Source: Devosia sp. ZB163
GTDB taxonomy: Bacteria; Pseudomonadota; Alphaproteobacteria; Rhizobiales; Devosiaceae
Length of the DNA stretch: 64,000 bases
Reading direction: 5' to 3'
Assembly: GCF_028613635.1 (NCBI RefSeq)
Contig: NZ_JAQRMY010000001.1
Location: 41,777 to 105,776, forward strand
Each line of letters begins with the position of its first letter. The first letter of the stretch is position 1. Both the position numbers and the translations under genes were made by a program. Shown piece after piece: positions 10,801 through 21,768 of this stretch. The notes under the pieces are model-generated. The model saw only the letters and a program-made list of their open reading frames with translations. It ran no database searches and was not told where the DNA came from.

Positions 10801-11229
10801 TCACCGCAACTCCTTGCGGATCATCAGTTTCAAACCCGACCACACGTCGCTGACCGCGGCCACCTTGATATCGACCAACCCGATCGGCAGCACCACCTCC
10901 CGGATCACATCTTCCGTGATGTCGGTCGGCACCTTGCTCGCCTTCTTCGGCCACGAGATCCAGATCACCCCATCCCGGGTAATCGCCTCCATCAGCGGCC
11001 GCGCATTGCCCTCGAGCACCCCGCGCGAAGCGGTGAACCCATGCACGAAGTCCCAACCCTTGCTGCCGCGCCACGTATCCCACTGCGCGTCACGCACCTC
11101 GACGAAATCGCGCGCGGCCTTAAGTTCTCCGAGCTCATCCGGCAACCCAAGAAACAGCACCCGCTGCCCATCCTTCATGCCGAGCTTCTGAGGGAGCGGC
11201 GTGCCGGAATAGCCAGGCTCACTAGACAT
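10801..11229 (-). CDS. DUF3052 family protein
   Basis: 142 residues. The start MSSEPGYSGTPLPQKLG is the usual N-terminus of DUF3052, and the motif DGVIWISWPKKASKVPTDI is the conserved core. Function is unknown; the fold is small alpha/beta. The ATG overlaps the end of the upstream nuclease-like gene by 8 bp (ATGTCTAG), suggesting translational coupling. An upstream in-frame extension exists but would lie inside that neighbour. Confidence 0.85.
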   Translation of the reverse strand: MSSEPGYSGTPLPQKLGMKDGQRVLFLGLPDELGELKAARDFVEVRDAQWDTWRGSKGWDFVHGFTASRGVLEGNARPLMEAITRDGVIWISWPKKASKVPTDITEDVIREVVLPIGLVDIKVAAVSDVWSGLKLMIRKELR

Positions 11230-12025
11230 AAACCACCATAATCGCGGCATCGATTGCAGCGAGGTTTGCGAACGGCCCACCCCTGACTTCCTCCGGGAAG
11301 ATCGCTATGCGTCCATCGGCTTTGAGCCGGTCTGCATAGATTGCAAGCTGACCAATCGCGAGTGCCGCTGACTGCAGACTGGCTTCAGGTTTGACCTCCA
11401 CCACATAAGTCTTGCCGTCTCTCTCGACGTAGTAGTCGGGGCGCCATCCGGTCCTGCTGACAGGCTCGAACCCTTCGGATTTGAGCCACTCCTGCGCGCG
11501 AAGAGAAACGGGATGGTGCTTGGGAAGGACGATGCAACCAGACCTATACCCATTGGCGCTTCGACCGTGATCACCCGCCCCTTCCCAACTGACGTCATCC
11601 GACGAAGCGGTGGGCTCGGCCGCGAGGTAGAACTCCATCATGCGGACACCAAGGCCTTCGCCGATCTCTCCAACGACGTACCACTCACGGGCGCCAGCCT
11701 GAACGACTGCAAAGGTCGGGCGCGGTCCAATCGCCAGCTGCTCGGGTGAGCGAAGCAGATAGTGCTTGCCGCATTCCACACCGACGGACGAGCGACGCCC
11801 TTTCCCCAGATTGAACTCTACAAGGTTCTGGTTTTCTGTTCGCAGCTGAACGAAATGTCCGAAGTACTGCTCATGATCGACGCAGACGATCCGATAGGTA
11901 TCATCTACGACAATTTCGCTGGCACTCGAATCTGCCCACCTAGTGCGCTTCGCTCCGAAGTCGCCTTCCACCGCTCGCCTTACTTCTTCGGCGAACCTAG
12001 CGTTGTCAGACGACACCAGTTCCAT
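11222..12025 (-). CDS. PD-(D/E)XK nuclease-like protein inserted in the sdh operon
   Basis: 267 residues starting at [11 protein letters not shown], whose ATG overlaps the sdhA stop as TGATG. The C-terminal domain (about 176-240) has the layout of a PD-(D/E)XK nuclease: Glu179 in AQEWL, Asp197 in RPDYY, Glu210-x-Lys212 in VVEVK, then Gln226-x3-Tyr230 in QLAIY. The first ~170 residues are not recognised. Base composition is unlike the flanks: 11821-11880 holds 28 G/C of 60 bases, against well over 60% around it, a sign of transfer. It is coupled to both neighbours by short overlaps. Nuclease activity is inferred from the motifs only. Confidence 0.75.
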   Translation of the reverse strand: MELVSSDNARFAEEVRRAVEGDFGAKRTRWADSSASEIVVDDTYRIVCVDHEQYFGHFVQLRTENQNLVEFNLGKGRRSSVGVECGKHYLLRSPEQLAIGPRPTFAVVQAGAREWYVVGEIGEGLGVRMMEFYLAAEPTASSDDVSWEGAGDHGRSANGYRSGCIVLPKHHPVSLRAQEWLKSEGFEPVSRTGWRPDYYVERDGKTYVVEVKPEASLQSAALAIGQLAIYADRLKADGRIAIFPEEVRGGPFANLAAIDAAIMVVYV

Positions 12026-13836
12026 CAATACACTCTCGCCTTCGGCGCGATCTTCTTCAGCGAGATCCCGCCCTCGCTCTCCGGCGTCAGTGGGTCGACA
12101 TGCACCGGCCGATAGCCCAGCGTCACCTTGCCCGACTTGGTGTCGATCCAGCTCAGCGTGTGCTTCCGCCACTCGACGTCGTCGCGGTTCGGGAAGTCCT
12201 CGTGCGCATGGGCGCCGCGGCTTTCGTGCCGGGCTTCGGCCGAGACCACCGTGGTCGCGGCGCAGGCCATCAGGTTCTCGAGCTCGAGCGTCTCGACGAG
12301 ATCGGAATTCCAGATCATCGAACGGTCGGTGACCTTGATGTCGTGGAGCGCGCCCCAGAGCTTGCCGATTCGCTCGACGCCCGACGCGAGCGACTTCGAA
12401 TCGCGGAACACAGCGGCGTCTTCCTGCATGATCTTCTGCATCTTCTCGCGCACCTCGGCCGTCGGCGAGCCGCCCTTGGCGTTCCGCAGCCGATCGAACC
12501 GGGCGAGGATGCGCTCGTCCTCCGACGCGATCGCCGCCGGCACCATGGCGGCCTTGTCGACGGTCTTCGCGGCGCGGAGGGCCGCTGCCCTGCCGAACAC
12601 GACGAGGTCGGTCAGCGAGTTCGAGCCCAGCCGGTTGGCGCCGTGCACCGAGGCGCAGGCCGCCTCGCCCACCGCCATCAGCCCCGGCACCACGCGATCC
12701 GGATCATCGGCGGTCGGGTTCAGCACCTCGCCGTGATAGTTCGCGGGGATGCCTCCCATGTTGTAGTGCACCGTCGGCAGCACCGGGATCGGCTCGCGCG
12801 TCAGGTCGACGCCAGCGAAGATCTTGGCGCTCTCCGAAATGCCCGGCAGCCGCTCGTGCAGCACCTTGGGATCCAGATGGTCGAGGTGCAGGTAGATGTG
12901 GTCCTTGTTCTTGCCCACCCCCCGCCCTTCGCGGATCTCGATGGTCATGCAGCGCGAAACCACGTCGCGCGACGCGAGATCCTTGGCGTTGGGCGCATAG
13001 CGCTCCATGAAACGCTCGCCCTCGGAATTGACGAGATAGCCGCCCTCGCCGCGCGCCCCCTCGGTGATCAGGCACCCCGCGCCGTAGATGCCGGTGGGGT
13101 GGAACTGCACGAACTCCATGTCCTGCAGCGGCAGCCCGGCCCGCGCCACCATGCCGTTGCCGTCGCCGGTGCAGGTATGCGCCGAGGTCGCCGAGAAATA
13201 GGCCCGGCCATAGCCGCCCGTCGCCAGCACCACGAGCTTGGCGCGGAAGCGGTGGAGCGTGCCGTCGTCGAGCTTCCACGCCATCACGCCCTGGCACGAG
13301 CCGTCGGCGCCCATGATCAGGTCGAGCGCAAAATACTCGATGAAGAACTGCGCATTGTTGCGCAGCGACTGGCCGTAGAGCGTGTGGAGGATCGCGTGCC
13401 CGGTCCGGTCCGCCGCCGCGCAGGTGCGCTGCACCGGCGGGCCGTCGCCGAATTCCGTCATATGCCCGCCGAACGGGCGCTGGTAGATGGTGCCCTTCTC
13501 GGTGCGCGAGAACGGCACGCCGTAGTGCTCGAGCTCGTAGATCGCCGCCGGCGCCTCACGCGCCAGGTATTCCATGGCGTCGTTGTCGCCCAGCCAGTCC
13601 GACCCCTTCACGGTGTCGTACATGTGCCACTGCCAGTTGTCGGGCCCCATGTTGCTCAGCGAGGCCGCGATGCCGCCCTGCGCCGCCACGGTATGCGAGC
13701 GGGTCGGGAACACCTTGGTGATGCAGGCGGTGTTGAGCCCCTGCTCCGCCATGCCCAGCGTTGCACGCAGGCCCGCGCCGCCGGCGCCGACGATGACCAC
13801 GTCGAATTCGTGGTCGATGATCTCGTAAGCGGCCAT
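12025..13836 (-). CDS. sdhA: Succinate dehydrogenase flavoprotein subunit
   Basis: FAD-carrying catalytic subunit of complex II, oxidising succinate to fumarate. 603 residues. FAD-binding GAGGAGL is at 17-23 and the covalent-FAD histidine is His48 in [10 protein letters not shown]. The active-site region contains [10 protein letters not shown], and [10 protein letters not shown] is present later. The C-terminus [11 protein letters not shown] and [11 protein letters not shown] is typical. It starts 4 bp after the sdhD stop. Confidence 0.98.
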   Translation of the reverse strand: MAAYEIIDHEFDVVIVGAGGAGLRATLGMAEQGLNTACITKVFPTRSHTVAAQGGIAASLSNMGPDNWQWHMYDTVKGSDWLGDNDAMEYLAREAPAAIYELEHYGVPFSRTEKGTIYQRPFGGHMTEFGDGPPVQRTCAAADRTGHAILHTLYGQSLRNNAQFFIEYFALDLIMGADGSCQGVMAWKLDDGTLHRFRAKLVVLATGGYGRAYFSATSAHTCTGDGNGMVARAGLPLQDMEFVQFHPTGIYGAGCLITEGARGEGGYLVNSEGERFMERYAPNAKDLASRDVVSRCMTIEIREGRGVGKNKDHIYLHLDHLDPKVLHERLPGISESAKIFAGVDLTREPIPVLPTVHYNMGGIPANYHGEVLNPTADDPDRVVPGLMAVGEAACASVHGANRLGSNSLTDLVVFGRAAALRAAKTVDKAAMVPAAIASEDERILARFDRLRNAKGGSPTAEVREKMQKIMQEDAAVFRDSKSLASGVERIGKLWGALHDIKVTDRSMIWNSDLVETLELENLMACAATTVVSAEARHESRGAHAHEDFPNRDDVEWRKHTLSWIDTKSGKVTLGYRPVHVDPLTPESEGGISLKKIAPKARVY

Positions 13837-13840
13837 GCGG

Positions 13841-14233
13841 CTAACCCCAGAAGACGAGCTTGGCGATGGCGCCCAGCGCCACCACGAAGAAGAAACCGGT
13901 GAACAGGTTGTTGGCGACCATCGCCCAGCTGTGTGCGCCCTTGTCGAAATAGTCCTCGATCGTGTCGCGCATGCCGTTGCGCATGTGGACCGACACGTTG
14001 ACGACGAGCAGCACGAGGCCGATTGCGACGAACGGGTTGCGGGCGAGTTCGATCATCTCGGCCGGCGCCTTGCCGGCGAGGCTCACCACGAACCAGACCA
14101 TGAACAGCGCGAACAGGATGTTGAACGCACCCGTGAGGCGCTGCGTGATGAAGTGCCGGGTCGCGGCCTTGCCATTGCCGTAGTGGGTCGAGGGCGCCTG
14201 GATCTGCGCCCGGGTCGGCTTGTCGCTGCTCAT
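13841..14233 (-). CDS. sdhD: Succinate dehydrogenase membrane anchor subunit
   Basis: 130-residue integral membrane anchor of complex II with three predicted helices (about 36-54, 66-88 and 103-127). The heme-ligand region is [16 protein letters not shown] (about 80-95). The start [14 protein letters not shown] overlaps the end of sdhC by 4 bp (ATGA). The longer upstream reading is rejected because it would run through sdhC. Confidence 0.93.
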   Translation of the reverse strand: MSSDKPTRAQIQAPSTHYGNGKAATRHFITQRLTGAFNILFALFMVWFVVSLAGKAPAEMIELARNPFVAIGLVLLVVNVSVHMRNGMRDTIEDYFDKGAHSWAMVANNLFTGFFFVVALGAIAKLVFWG

Positions 14234-14616
14234 TTGAACCACACGAAGATTGCCCAGACGATGAGCGTCAACAGGATCGAGGCACCCAGCTGGATGCGCA
14301 CCGCGAGCTCGCGGCCGACCGGGTCCATGGCCTTGGCCATGTCCCACACGAAGTGGCGCACGCCGCCAAGCATGTGGTGGAACAGCACCCAGGTGTAGCC
14401 GAACAGCACGAGCTGGCCGAACCAGGTGCCGAACAGCCAGGTGACGAAGTTGAAGAAGCCGCCGCCCGTCGCCGCCGCCACCAGCCACAGCACCAGCAGC
14501 AGCGTGCCGCCATAGAGCGCGATGCCGGTCGCGCGGTGCACGATCGACATGGTCATGGTGAGGGTGAAGCCATAGATCGACAGATGTGGCGAAAGCGGCC
14601 GTGAAGAAGGAGCCAT
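14230..14616 (-). CDS. sdhC: Succinate dehydrogenase cytochrome b556 subunit
   Basis: 128-residue heme b and quinone-binding membrane subunit. The N-terminus RPLSPHLSIYGF is the conserved SdhC signature, and the heme-ligand segment is LFHHMLGGVRHFVWD. Three transmembrane helices are apparent. The start is set at MAPSSRPLSPHLS rather than an upstream in-frame Met because the family begins just before the SPHL motif. First gene of the sdh cluster. Confidence 0.95.
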   Translation of the reverse strand: MAPSSRPLSPHLSIYGFTLTMTMSIVHRATGIALYGGTLLLVLWLVAAATGGGFFNFVTWLFGTWFGQLVLFGYTWVLFHHMLGGVRHFVWDMAKAMDPVGRELAVRIQLGASILLTLIVWAIFVWFK

Positions 14617-14755
14617 ACTCGTCTCGCGCCTCGCCCGGCCTGAGGGAGGAATGGCGGGCGTTCCAGTTTGGAATGGTTCGAGACTTCTAGCGGCGGTTTG
14701 CCCGGAGGTCAAAGGCTCTGCTTATGCCGAGCATTCGCCCTTCGGCCCATGCCTG

Positions 14756-14992
14756 TCAGCGGCCGGCCGGCTCGGGCAAACGAGCCAGGACCCCCGGCGC
14801 GGCCCGCAGCGCCTCGAGTGCGAGCACAAGGCTGAGCACTCGCTCGCTGCGGTTGCCGGACGCCACCGATGTGGAGGACGAAAGCGTGGGTGGGAGCACT
14901 GGGCTCTCGTTCCCTTGGACCTCCCGTACGAAGCTGCCATTGGTTGCCATGGGGGTGGCTGCAATGACGATGCCTGCGGCGAGTCGATCCAT
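14756..14992 (-). CDS. Possible small secreted protein
   Basis: 78 residues starting MDRLAAGIVIAATPMATNG, which resembles a short signal or anchor segment, then a Ser/Thr-rich stretch and a C-terminal leucine-rich helix. A GGGAC box 7-8 bases upstream could be the ribosome site. No family is recognised. The gap between sdhC and nudK would otherwise be about 530 bp of empty sequence. A chance reading frame cannot be excluded. Confidence 0.35.
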   Translation of the reverse strand: MDRLAAGIVIAATPMATNGSFVREVQGNESPVLPPTLSSSTSVASGNRSERVLSLVLALEALRAAPGVLARLPEPAGR

Positions 14993-15149
14993 GTCTTTCG
15001 TCCCTTGCGGGCGCCCCATGGAGGTCACCGTGGGGTCCGCTGCTTGACGTTGTGTTTAGCGCCGGCTTGTTGGCCCTGCCGTGAAGCCGACATTCACATT
15101 GGGTTCAGCAACGCCTGTCATCGCTGCAGGTTCCAGATCGGGGGATGAT

Positions 15150-15743
15150 GTGACAGAGAGAGTGCGGATCGTCGGCGAGGAGTTGCTCTCCGACAACTGG
15201 GGCGTGGTCAAGAAGACCACGATCGAACTCCGCCGCTCCAGCGGCGAGTGGCAGCGCCAGGTGCGCGAAACCTACGATCGCGGCGATGGCGCCGCCGTGC
15301 TGCTCTATAACCGCGAGCACCGCACCGTCGTCCTCACCCGCCAGTTCCGCTTTCCGGTCTACGTCCATGGCGCCCCGGGCACGAGCGGCGACCGGGGCTG
15401 GCTGATCGAAGCCGTGGCCGGCAAGCTCGACGGCGACGACCCGATCACCACGGCGCGCAAGGAGGCCGAGGAAGAATCGGGCTACCACGTCCACGACGTC
15501 GAACTGGTGATGTCCGCCTACATGAGCCCCGGCTCGGTCACCGAAAAGCTCTCCCTCTTCATCGCCGAGTACGACAGCACCACCCGGAAGTCGGCCGGCG
15601 GCGGCCTCGCCGACGAGGGCGAGGACATCGAGGTGCTGGAATTCGGCATCGACGACGCGCTCGCCATGATCGGCACCGGCGAGATCGCCGACGCCAAGAC
15701 CATCATGCTGCTCCAGCACGTGCGGCTGAGGGGAATCATTTAG
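15150..15743 (+). CDS. nudK: GDP-mannose pyrophosphatase-type Nudix hydrolase
   Basis: 197 residues from a GTG preceded by a strong GGGGGAT box; this gives the length of E. coli NudK, whereas the ATG at 15081 adds an unmatched tail. NudK hydrolyses GDP-mannose and related sugar nucleotides. Matching landmarks are SDNWGVVKKTTIEL, VRETYDRGDGAAVLLYN, RQFRFPVYV, the Nudix helix (GKLDGDDP ... KEAEEESGY) and YMSPGSVTEKLSLFIAEY. The first acidic position of the canonical Nudix box is Asp rather than Glu, as tolerated in this subfamily. Monocistronic; convergent with the next gene. Confidence 0.9.
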   Translation: MTERVRIVGEELLSDNWGVVKKTTIELRRSSGEWQRQVRETYDRGDGAAVLLYNREHRTVVLTRQFRFPVYVHGAPGTSGDRGWLIEAVAGKLDGDDPITTARKEAEEESGYHVHDVELVMSAYMSPGSVTEKLSLFIAEYDSTTRKSAGGGLADEGEDIEVLEFGIDDALAMIGTGEIADAKTIMLLQHVRLRGII

Positions 15744-15847
15744 TGCGGAGCTCGGACAGCCCTGCCTGCCCAGTCAGCCCCTCATTGCCGGGCTCGTCCC
15801 GGCAATCCAGCCGCTCCGCGTCGGCGGAGCGAGAGGACGCACAGGCC

Positions 15848-16078
15848 TCACCGCGCGAACGGGTCGCTGTCCACTTCGAGCACGGTGTGGCGCGTCGGCA
15901 GCCGCACGGCCAGTTCGGTATTCTCGTAGGGGTCGAGCACCAGCAGCGAAAGAACCTGCGCCGTCTGCAACGACGGCTTGAGCTTGCCCAGGCTGGCGGG
16001 CGGCTGGCTGGCGAAAACCGCGAGCGGGAGCGCGACGGCAGCGAGTCCGGCGGCGGCGACAATCAGTTTGATCTGCAT
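15848..16078 (-). CDS. Small secreted protein, unknown function
   Basis: 76 residues. The N-terminal signal peptide MQIKLIVAAAGLAAVALPLAVFA is followed by a short mature part with VLSLLVLDPYENTELAVRLP. Not recognised. The gene stands alone between nudK and the DUF1737 gene; the 179-bp gap after it shows nothing clear. Confidence 0.55.
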   Translation of the reverse strand: MQIKLIVAAAGLAAVALPLAVFASQPPASLGKLKPSLQTAQVLSLLVLDPYENTELAVRLPTRHTVLEVDSDPFAR

Positions 16079-16257
16079 TTCGGAACCTCAATCGTGGCGC
16101 AATCTCTGCGCGTTGTTGAGGTCTTGTATCGGGGCTCGCCGGAACCGGCCTTGAACCTGCCGTTCAGTTTTCGTTAACGGGCCGCGGGTGGATCTCCTCC
16201 CCATCCGCAGCCCCTGCTTGCGACCGATTGTGCCGGCTGCTGGCCGGCGACTCATGC

Positions 16258-16467
16258 CTACACGTAGTCGACGAGCTTCCTGTCCGGATCGTAGGGCTGG
16301 TCGGACACGACCTTGGTCACGGCCTGCCCGCAGCGCATTTTTTTGGTCATTGCGTCATACGCATAACTGGAAGAGCCGTGCAGCTCCCAGCCCTCACTCA
16401 ACGCCTTGGTAATCTTGTGGCAAAAGCTCGAGTCGTCCTCTCCCGACAGGAAACGATAGATCAACAT
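16258..16467 (-). CDS. DUF1737 domain-containing protein
   Basis: 69 residues matching DUF1737 along its length: LIYRFLSGEDDSSFCHKIT, EGWELHGSSSYAYD and CGQAVTKVV. These small proteins are widespread in proteobacteria and of unknown function. Divergent from the carbonic anhydrase gene, with a 74-bp shared promoter region. Confidence 0.88.
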   Translation of the reverse strand: MLIYRFLSGEDDSSFCHKITKALSEGWELHGSSSYAYDAMTKKMRCGQAVTKVVSDQPYDPDRKLVDYV

Positions 16468-16541
16468 GCAATATCCCTAACCCCCAGCCCGGTTTGCCCG
16501 GGCGATTGAAATTTAGTCCACTTACCGCTAATCGCTTCGGT

Positions 16542-17180
16542 ATGGATCGGTTTCCAGCATTTTTGCTCGACGGCTACAAGTCGTTCATGTCCGACCGCTA
16601 CGACCCCCAACAGGGCCGTTACCGGGAATTGGCGGACAACGGACAGTCCCCCACCACTATGATCATCGCCTGCTGCGACAGTCGTGCCGCACCAGAGACG
16701 ATCTTCAACGCCGGCCCGGGCGAACTGTTCGTCCTGCGCAACGTCGCCAACCTCGTGCCGACCTTCCAGCCCGACGGCGGCCAGCACGGCACCTCGGCCG
16801 GCATCGAGTTCGCGGTGAACGGGCTCAAGGTCTCGAACATCGTCGTCATGGGCCATGGCCGCTGCGGCGGCATCCGCGCCGCGCTGAACCCCGCCGGCGC
16901 CCCACTCGCCCAGGGCGATTTCATCGGCAAGTGGATGAGCATGCTCGCCCCGGTGTCGGAGGCCGTGTCGAAATACACGCTGCTGACCGACAAGGAGCGT
17001 CAGACCACGCTCGAACGCTTCTCGATCCGCAACTCGATCGCCAACCTCAGGACCTTCCCCTACGTCCGCAAGCTCGAGGAAGAGGGCAAGCTCGCCGTCC
17101 ACGGCGCCTGGTTCGACATCTCGACCGGCGAGCTGTGGGTGATGAACAGCGACGGCGACTTCTACCGCCCGGACGTCTAG
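16542..17180 (+). CDS. Beta-class carbonic anhydrase
   Basis: Zinc enzyme interconverting CO2 and bicarbonate. 212 residues from MDRFPAFLLDGY. Zinc ligands are Cys44 and the Asp46-x-Arg48 dyad in ACCDSRA, with His105 and Cys108 in GHGRCGG. The length fits the beta class. The start is chosen to match family N-termini (RFxxGY-like); an upstream Met at 16494 adds 16 non-conserved residues. Confidence 0.95.
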   Translation: MDRFPAFLLDGYKSFMSDRYDPQQGRYRELADNGQSPTTMIIACCDSRAAPETIFNAGPGELFVLRNVANLVPTFQPDGGQHGTSAGIEFAVNGLKVSNIVVMGHGRCGGIRAALNPAGAPLAQGDFIGKWMSMLAPVSEAVSKYTLLTDKERQTTLERFSIRNSIANLRTFPYVRKLEEEGKLAVHGAWFDISTGELWVMNSDGDFYRPDV

Positions 17181-17216
17181 AGCGCGCTCCGCCGTTTCGG
17201 CGAAGCGGTCAATGCT

Positions 17217-18029
17217 CTAGGCGGTCTTCCGCCGCTCGCGCCGCGAGCGGAACCCGATCACGGTCGCGATCACCACGCCCAGCGCCACGACGCCGATGAT
17301 GATCGTGGCCAGCGCGTTCACGTCCGGCGACACCCCGAGGCGGATCTTCGAGAAGATCACCATGGGCAGCGTCGACGAGCCGGGGCCGGATACGAAGCTC
17401 GCGATCACGAGGTCATCGAGCGACAGGGTGAAGGCGAGCAGCCACCCCGAGACCAGTGCCGGCGCGATGATCGGCAGCGTGATGTCGAAGAACACGCGCG
17501 CCGGCGTGGCGCCCAGGTCCATCGCCGCTTCCTCGAGGCTGAGGTCGAGGTCGGAGAGGCGCGACTGCACCACCACCGTCACATAGGCCATGCAGAAGGT
17601 CGTGTGCGCGATGATGATCGTGGTGATGCCGCGGCCGGCGGGCCAGCCCAGCGTCGATTCCATCGCGACGAACAGCAAGAGCAGCGCAAGGCCGGTGATC
17701 ACGTCCGGCATCACCAGCGGCGCCGAGACGGCGCCGGCCAGCACCGTGCGGCCGCGGAAGCGCTTGAAGCGCACCAGCGCCACGGCGCACAGCGTGCCCA
17801 GCACCAGCGCGAAGCTCGCCGAGAAGAACGCGATCCTGAGGCTGAGCCAGGCCGCGTTCAGCATCTGCTTGTCTTTGAACAGCTCGACGTACCACTTGGT
17901 CGAAAAGCCGGACCACACCGTCACCAGCTTGCTCTCGTTGAACGAGAACACCACCAGCGAGATGATCGGCAGGTAGAGGAAGGCGAAGCCGAGCGTTGCC
18001 GCGATGGGAAGGAACCAGCCGCGCCGCAT
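17217..18029 (-). CDS. potI: Polyamine ABC transporter permease (PotI/PotC-like)
   Basis: 270-residue inner-membrane permease with about six helices and the EAA loop LEEAAMDLGATPARVFFDITLP (conserved EAA...G). The N-terminus begins with a helix right after MRRGW. Last gene of a potF-G-H-I order that is the same as the E. coli putrescine importer, and it abuts potH with no gap. Putrescine as substrate is inferred from order and similarity; spermidine is possible. Confidence 0.9.
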   Translation of the reverse strand: MRRGWFLPIAATLGFAFLYLPIISLVVFSFNESKLVTVWSGFSTKWYVELFKDKQMLNAAWLSLRIAFFSASFALVLGTLCAVALVRFKRFRGRTVLAGAVSAPLVMPDVITGLALLLLFVAMESTLGWPAGRGITTIIIAHTTFCMAYVTVVVQSRLSDLDLSLEEAAMDLGATPARVFFDITLPIIAPALVSGWLLAFTLSLDDLVIASFVSGPGSSTLPMVIFSKIRLGVSPDVNALATIIIGVVALGVVIATVIGFRSRRERRKTA

Positions 18030-18982
18030 CTACTTTTCCTTTTCGACCACGGCATCCTGCGCCTTCTGCAGCAGCAGGATGGGGATGACGACCACCACCA
18101 GCATGGCGACGGCGACAGCGGCGGCACGCGGCCAGTTGGTGGCCGTGAAGAATTCGTCCCACAGCACACGGCCGATCATCAGCGTCTCCGGTCCGCCCAG
18201 GAGCGACGGGATCACGAACTCGCCGATCGCCGGGATGAACACCAGCATGGAGCCGGCGATGATGCCCGGCAGCGACAGCGGCAGCGTGACCGAGAGGAAC
18301 GTCTGCCAGGGGCGCGAGCCGAGATCGGCCGAAGCCTCGAGCAGCGACGTGTCGAGCTTCACCAGCGTCGTGTAGAGCGGCAGGATCATGAACGGCAGGT
18401 AGGTGTAGACGATGCCGACATAGACGGCGAAATCGGTCTGCATCATCACCAGCGGCTGGATGCCGAACACGCCCAGCACCTGGTTGATCACGCCATTGCC
18501 GCGCATGAAGCCGCTGAGCGCGTAGACCCGCAGCAGGAACGAGGTCCAGAACGGCAGGATCACCAGCATCAGGAGCACGTTGCGCCACGTCTCCGGCGCC
18601 CGCGCGATGGCATAGGCCATGGGGTAGCCGATAAAGAGCGTGATTACCGTCGAGATCAGCGAGATGCGGATCGAACTCAGATAGGCCGCCACATAAAGCG
18701 GATCGGTGAACAGCTTGACGTAGTTCGAGAGGTGCAGCGTCAGCTGCACCGTGCCGTCCTCGGTCTTGAGCAGCGGCGAGTAAGGCGGGCGGCCGAACTG
18801 CTTGGTGGCGAGCGAGATGCCGAACACCACCAGCAGCGGCACGAGGAAAAATACGGTCAGCCAGATTGCCGGCGCCGCGATCACCAGCGTGCGGCCGGAG
18901 ATCCCGACATCGCGCAGGCGGCGCTCCAGCCCACTCCAGGGGCGGAGGCGACGCGGCGGCGGCAGCTGGTTACCGGTGAGGG

Positions 18983-18986
<4 letters not shown>
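18030..18986 (-). CDS. potH: Polyamine ABC transporter permease (PotH/PotB-like)
   Basis: 318-residue permease with a long cytoplasmic N-terminus and about six helices. The EAA loop is in LLEASADLGSRPWQTFLSV. It overlaps the end of potG by 4 bp (the ATG lies within the upstream stop region), showing translational coupling, and is immediately followed by potI. Confidence 0.9.
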
Positions 18987-20131
<1,145 letters not shown>

Positions 20132-20182
20132 GCTGCACCTGAAAAGGCTGAGGGGGCGGAACGGGCCGCCCCCTGAAGGAGA

Positions 20183-21274
20183 TTACAGACCGGTTTTGAT
20201 GCGGGTCCAGGTCCGGGTCAAGACCTCTTCGAATTCAGGCGAGTGCGCCTTCATCACGAATGCCTTGGCGACGGTCTCGGCCGGCGGGTAGATGCCCGGG
20301 TTGGACTTCACTTCCTCGTTCACGAACTCGAGCGAAGGCAGGTTCGGATTGGCGTAGTAGACGTAGTTCGTGATCGCCGCCACCACCTCGGGCTTGAGGA
20401 TGTAGTTGATGAACTTGTGGGCGTTGTCCGGATGCGGAGCATCGACCGGGATGGCGAGGAAGTCGAACAGCGTCGCCGCACCTTCCTTGGGGATCAGGTA
20501 CTGCACCTCGACGCCCTGCCCGGCCTGGGCCGCGGCATCGGCAGCGATGAACACGTCGCCCGAATAACCCAGCGACAGGCAGACTTCGCCGTTGCCGAGG
20601 TCATCGATGTACTGCGAGGAATGGAAATAGCGGATGTGCGGCTTGATCGAGTTCAGCAGCGCTTCCGCCTTGGCCAGGTCCTCTTCCTTCTCCGAGTTCG
20701 GATCGAGCCCGAGATAGTGGAGCGCAATGCCCACCACTTCGGTCGGGCTGTCGAGCACGGTCACGCCGCAGGAGGCGAGCTTCTCGACCACTTCCGGCTT
20801 GAACAGCAGGTCCCAGCTGTCGATCGGAGCGTCGGCGCCCAGCGCTTCCTTCACCTTGGCGACGTTGTAGCCCAACCCGATCGTGTTGATCATGTAGGGC
20901 ACGCCATGGGCGTTGTCCGGGTCCTGGCCGGCGGCGGTCGCCATCACGGACGGGTCGAGATTACCCAGGTTGGTCAGCTTGGACTTGTCGAGCGGCAGGA
21001 TGAGGCCGGCCTTGATCTGGCGCTCGAGGAAGTTGCCCGAGGGCACCACGATGTCATAGCCCGAGTTGCCGGCCAGCAGCTTGGCGTCGACGATCTCGTT
21101 GTTGTCGTAGACGTCGTAGTTCACCTGGATGCCGGTTTCCGCCGTGAAGTTGGCGATGGTGTCCTCGGCGATGTAGTCCGACCAGTTGTAGACGTTCAGC
21201 ACCGGCTCTTCCTGGGCCAGGGCGGGCGCGGCAATGGCCAGCGCTCCCAGGGCGATCATCAGGGGCTTCATCAT
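20183..21274 (-). CDS. potF: Polyamine ABC transporter periplasmic binding protein (PotF/PotD-like)
   Basis: 363 residues. The signal peptide MMKPLMIALGALAIAAPALA is cleaved before QEEPVLNVYNWSDYIAEDT, the hallmark N-terminus of PotD/PotF. The pocket motif region YNVYDNNEIVDAKLL-like and SGYDIVVPSGNF are present. The start is the Met pair at 21272-21274; the longer upstream reading would destroy the signal peptide. First gene of the operon, 51 bp before potG. Confidence 0.95.
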   Translation of the reverse strand: MMKPLMIALGALAIAAPALAQEEPVLNVYNWSDYIAEDTIANFTAETGIQVNYDVYDNNEIVDAKLLAGNSGYDIVVPSGNFLERQIKAGLILPLDKSKLTNLGNLDPSVMATAAGQDPDNAHGVPYMINTIGLGYNVAKVKEALGADAPIDSWDLLFKPEVVEKLASCGVTVLDSPTEVVGIALHYLGLDPNSEKEEDLAKAEALLNSIKPHIRYFHSSQYIDDLGNGEVCLSLGYSGDVFIAADAAAQAGQGVEVQYLIPKEGAATLFDFLAIPVDAPHPDNAHKFINYILKPEVVAAITNYVYYANPNLPSLEFVNEEVKSNPGIYPPAETVAKAFVMKAHSPEFEEVLTRTWTRIKTGL

Positions 21275-21768
21275 AGTCGTGTTTCCTTGTGCGAGTGCCG
21301 AGGGTGGCCGACGGCGCATGGTTGATGGTTCCGGCGCTAGCTGCGTCGGTTGACGGAAGTCCAGTGGGACCAAAGGCGATGAGTGGGAGCTGGGCGCGTT
21401 GTACGACGGCGCGCGGATATGAGGGAGGGCAGGCCAAGCAGCGCGAGATCCGCGCCGGGAGAGGAAAGGTTCATCTTGTGCCCGGAGCCGGGCGCCCATC
21501 GATCCGGCGGAGGTTCCGGATCAACAATGACCTTAAGCAGTGAAGTTCCCCCTCGCGTCCTGCGCCTTCAGCCGCGCGATTCCTAGTAGCAAATCCCCTG
21601 TGGGGCAAGGGGTTTGGGGCAGCGTCCATGCCGCTTTTGTTGCCATGCGGCCGGAGCGCGACCAGTAGTCGCGCCGCACCCCCTCCACGCCGCCCCTCGA
21701 CCCCATCCAGTTGAATTCGCCCCGGTTTCGGTCCAAGGGAGCAGGCAGCACAACAACAGGGGCCGCAC
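21275..21768. other. 494-bp gap holding the potF and psuG promoters
   Basis: Divergent promoter region. No convincing gene is seen; short frames on both strands lack family similarity. The part near psuG has several small perfect hairpins, for example CCCCT/AGGGG near 21595-21613 and GCGCGAC/GTCGCGC at 21656-21674, with no U tract. They might belong to a 5' leader or a small RNA; nothing more can be said. Confidence 0.4.

Noticed and set aside
21533..21751. 72-codon frame in the potF-psuG gap
   Set aside because: No signal or family; it begins within promoter sequence; low-complexity.
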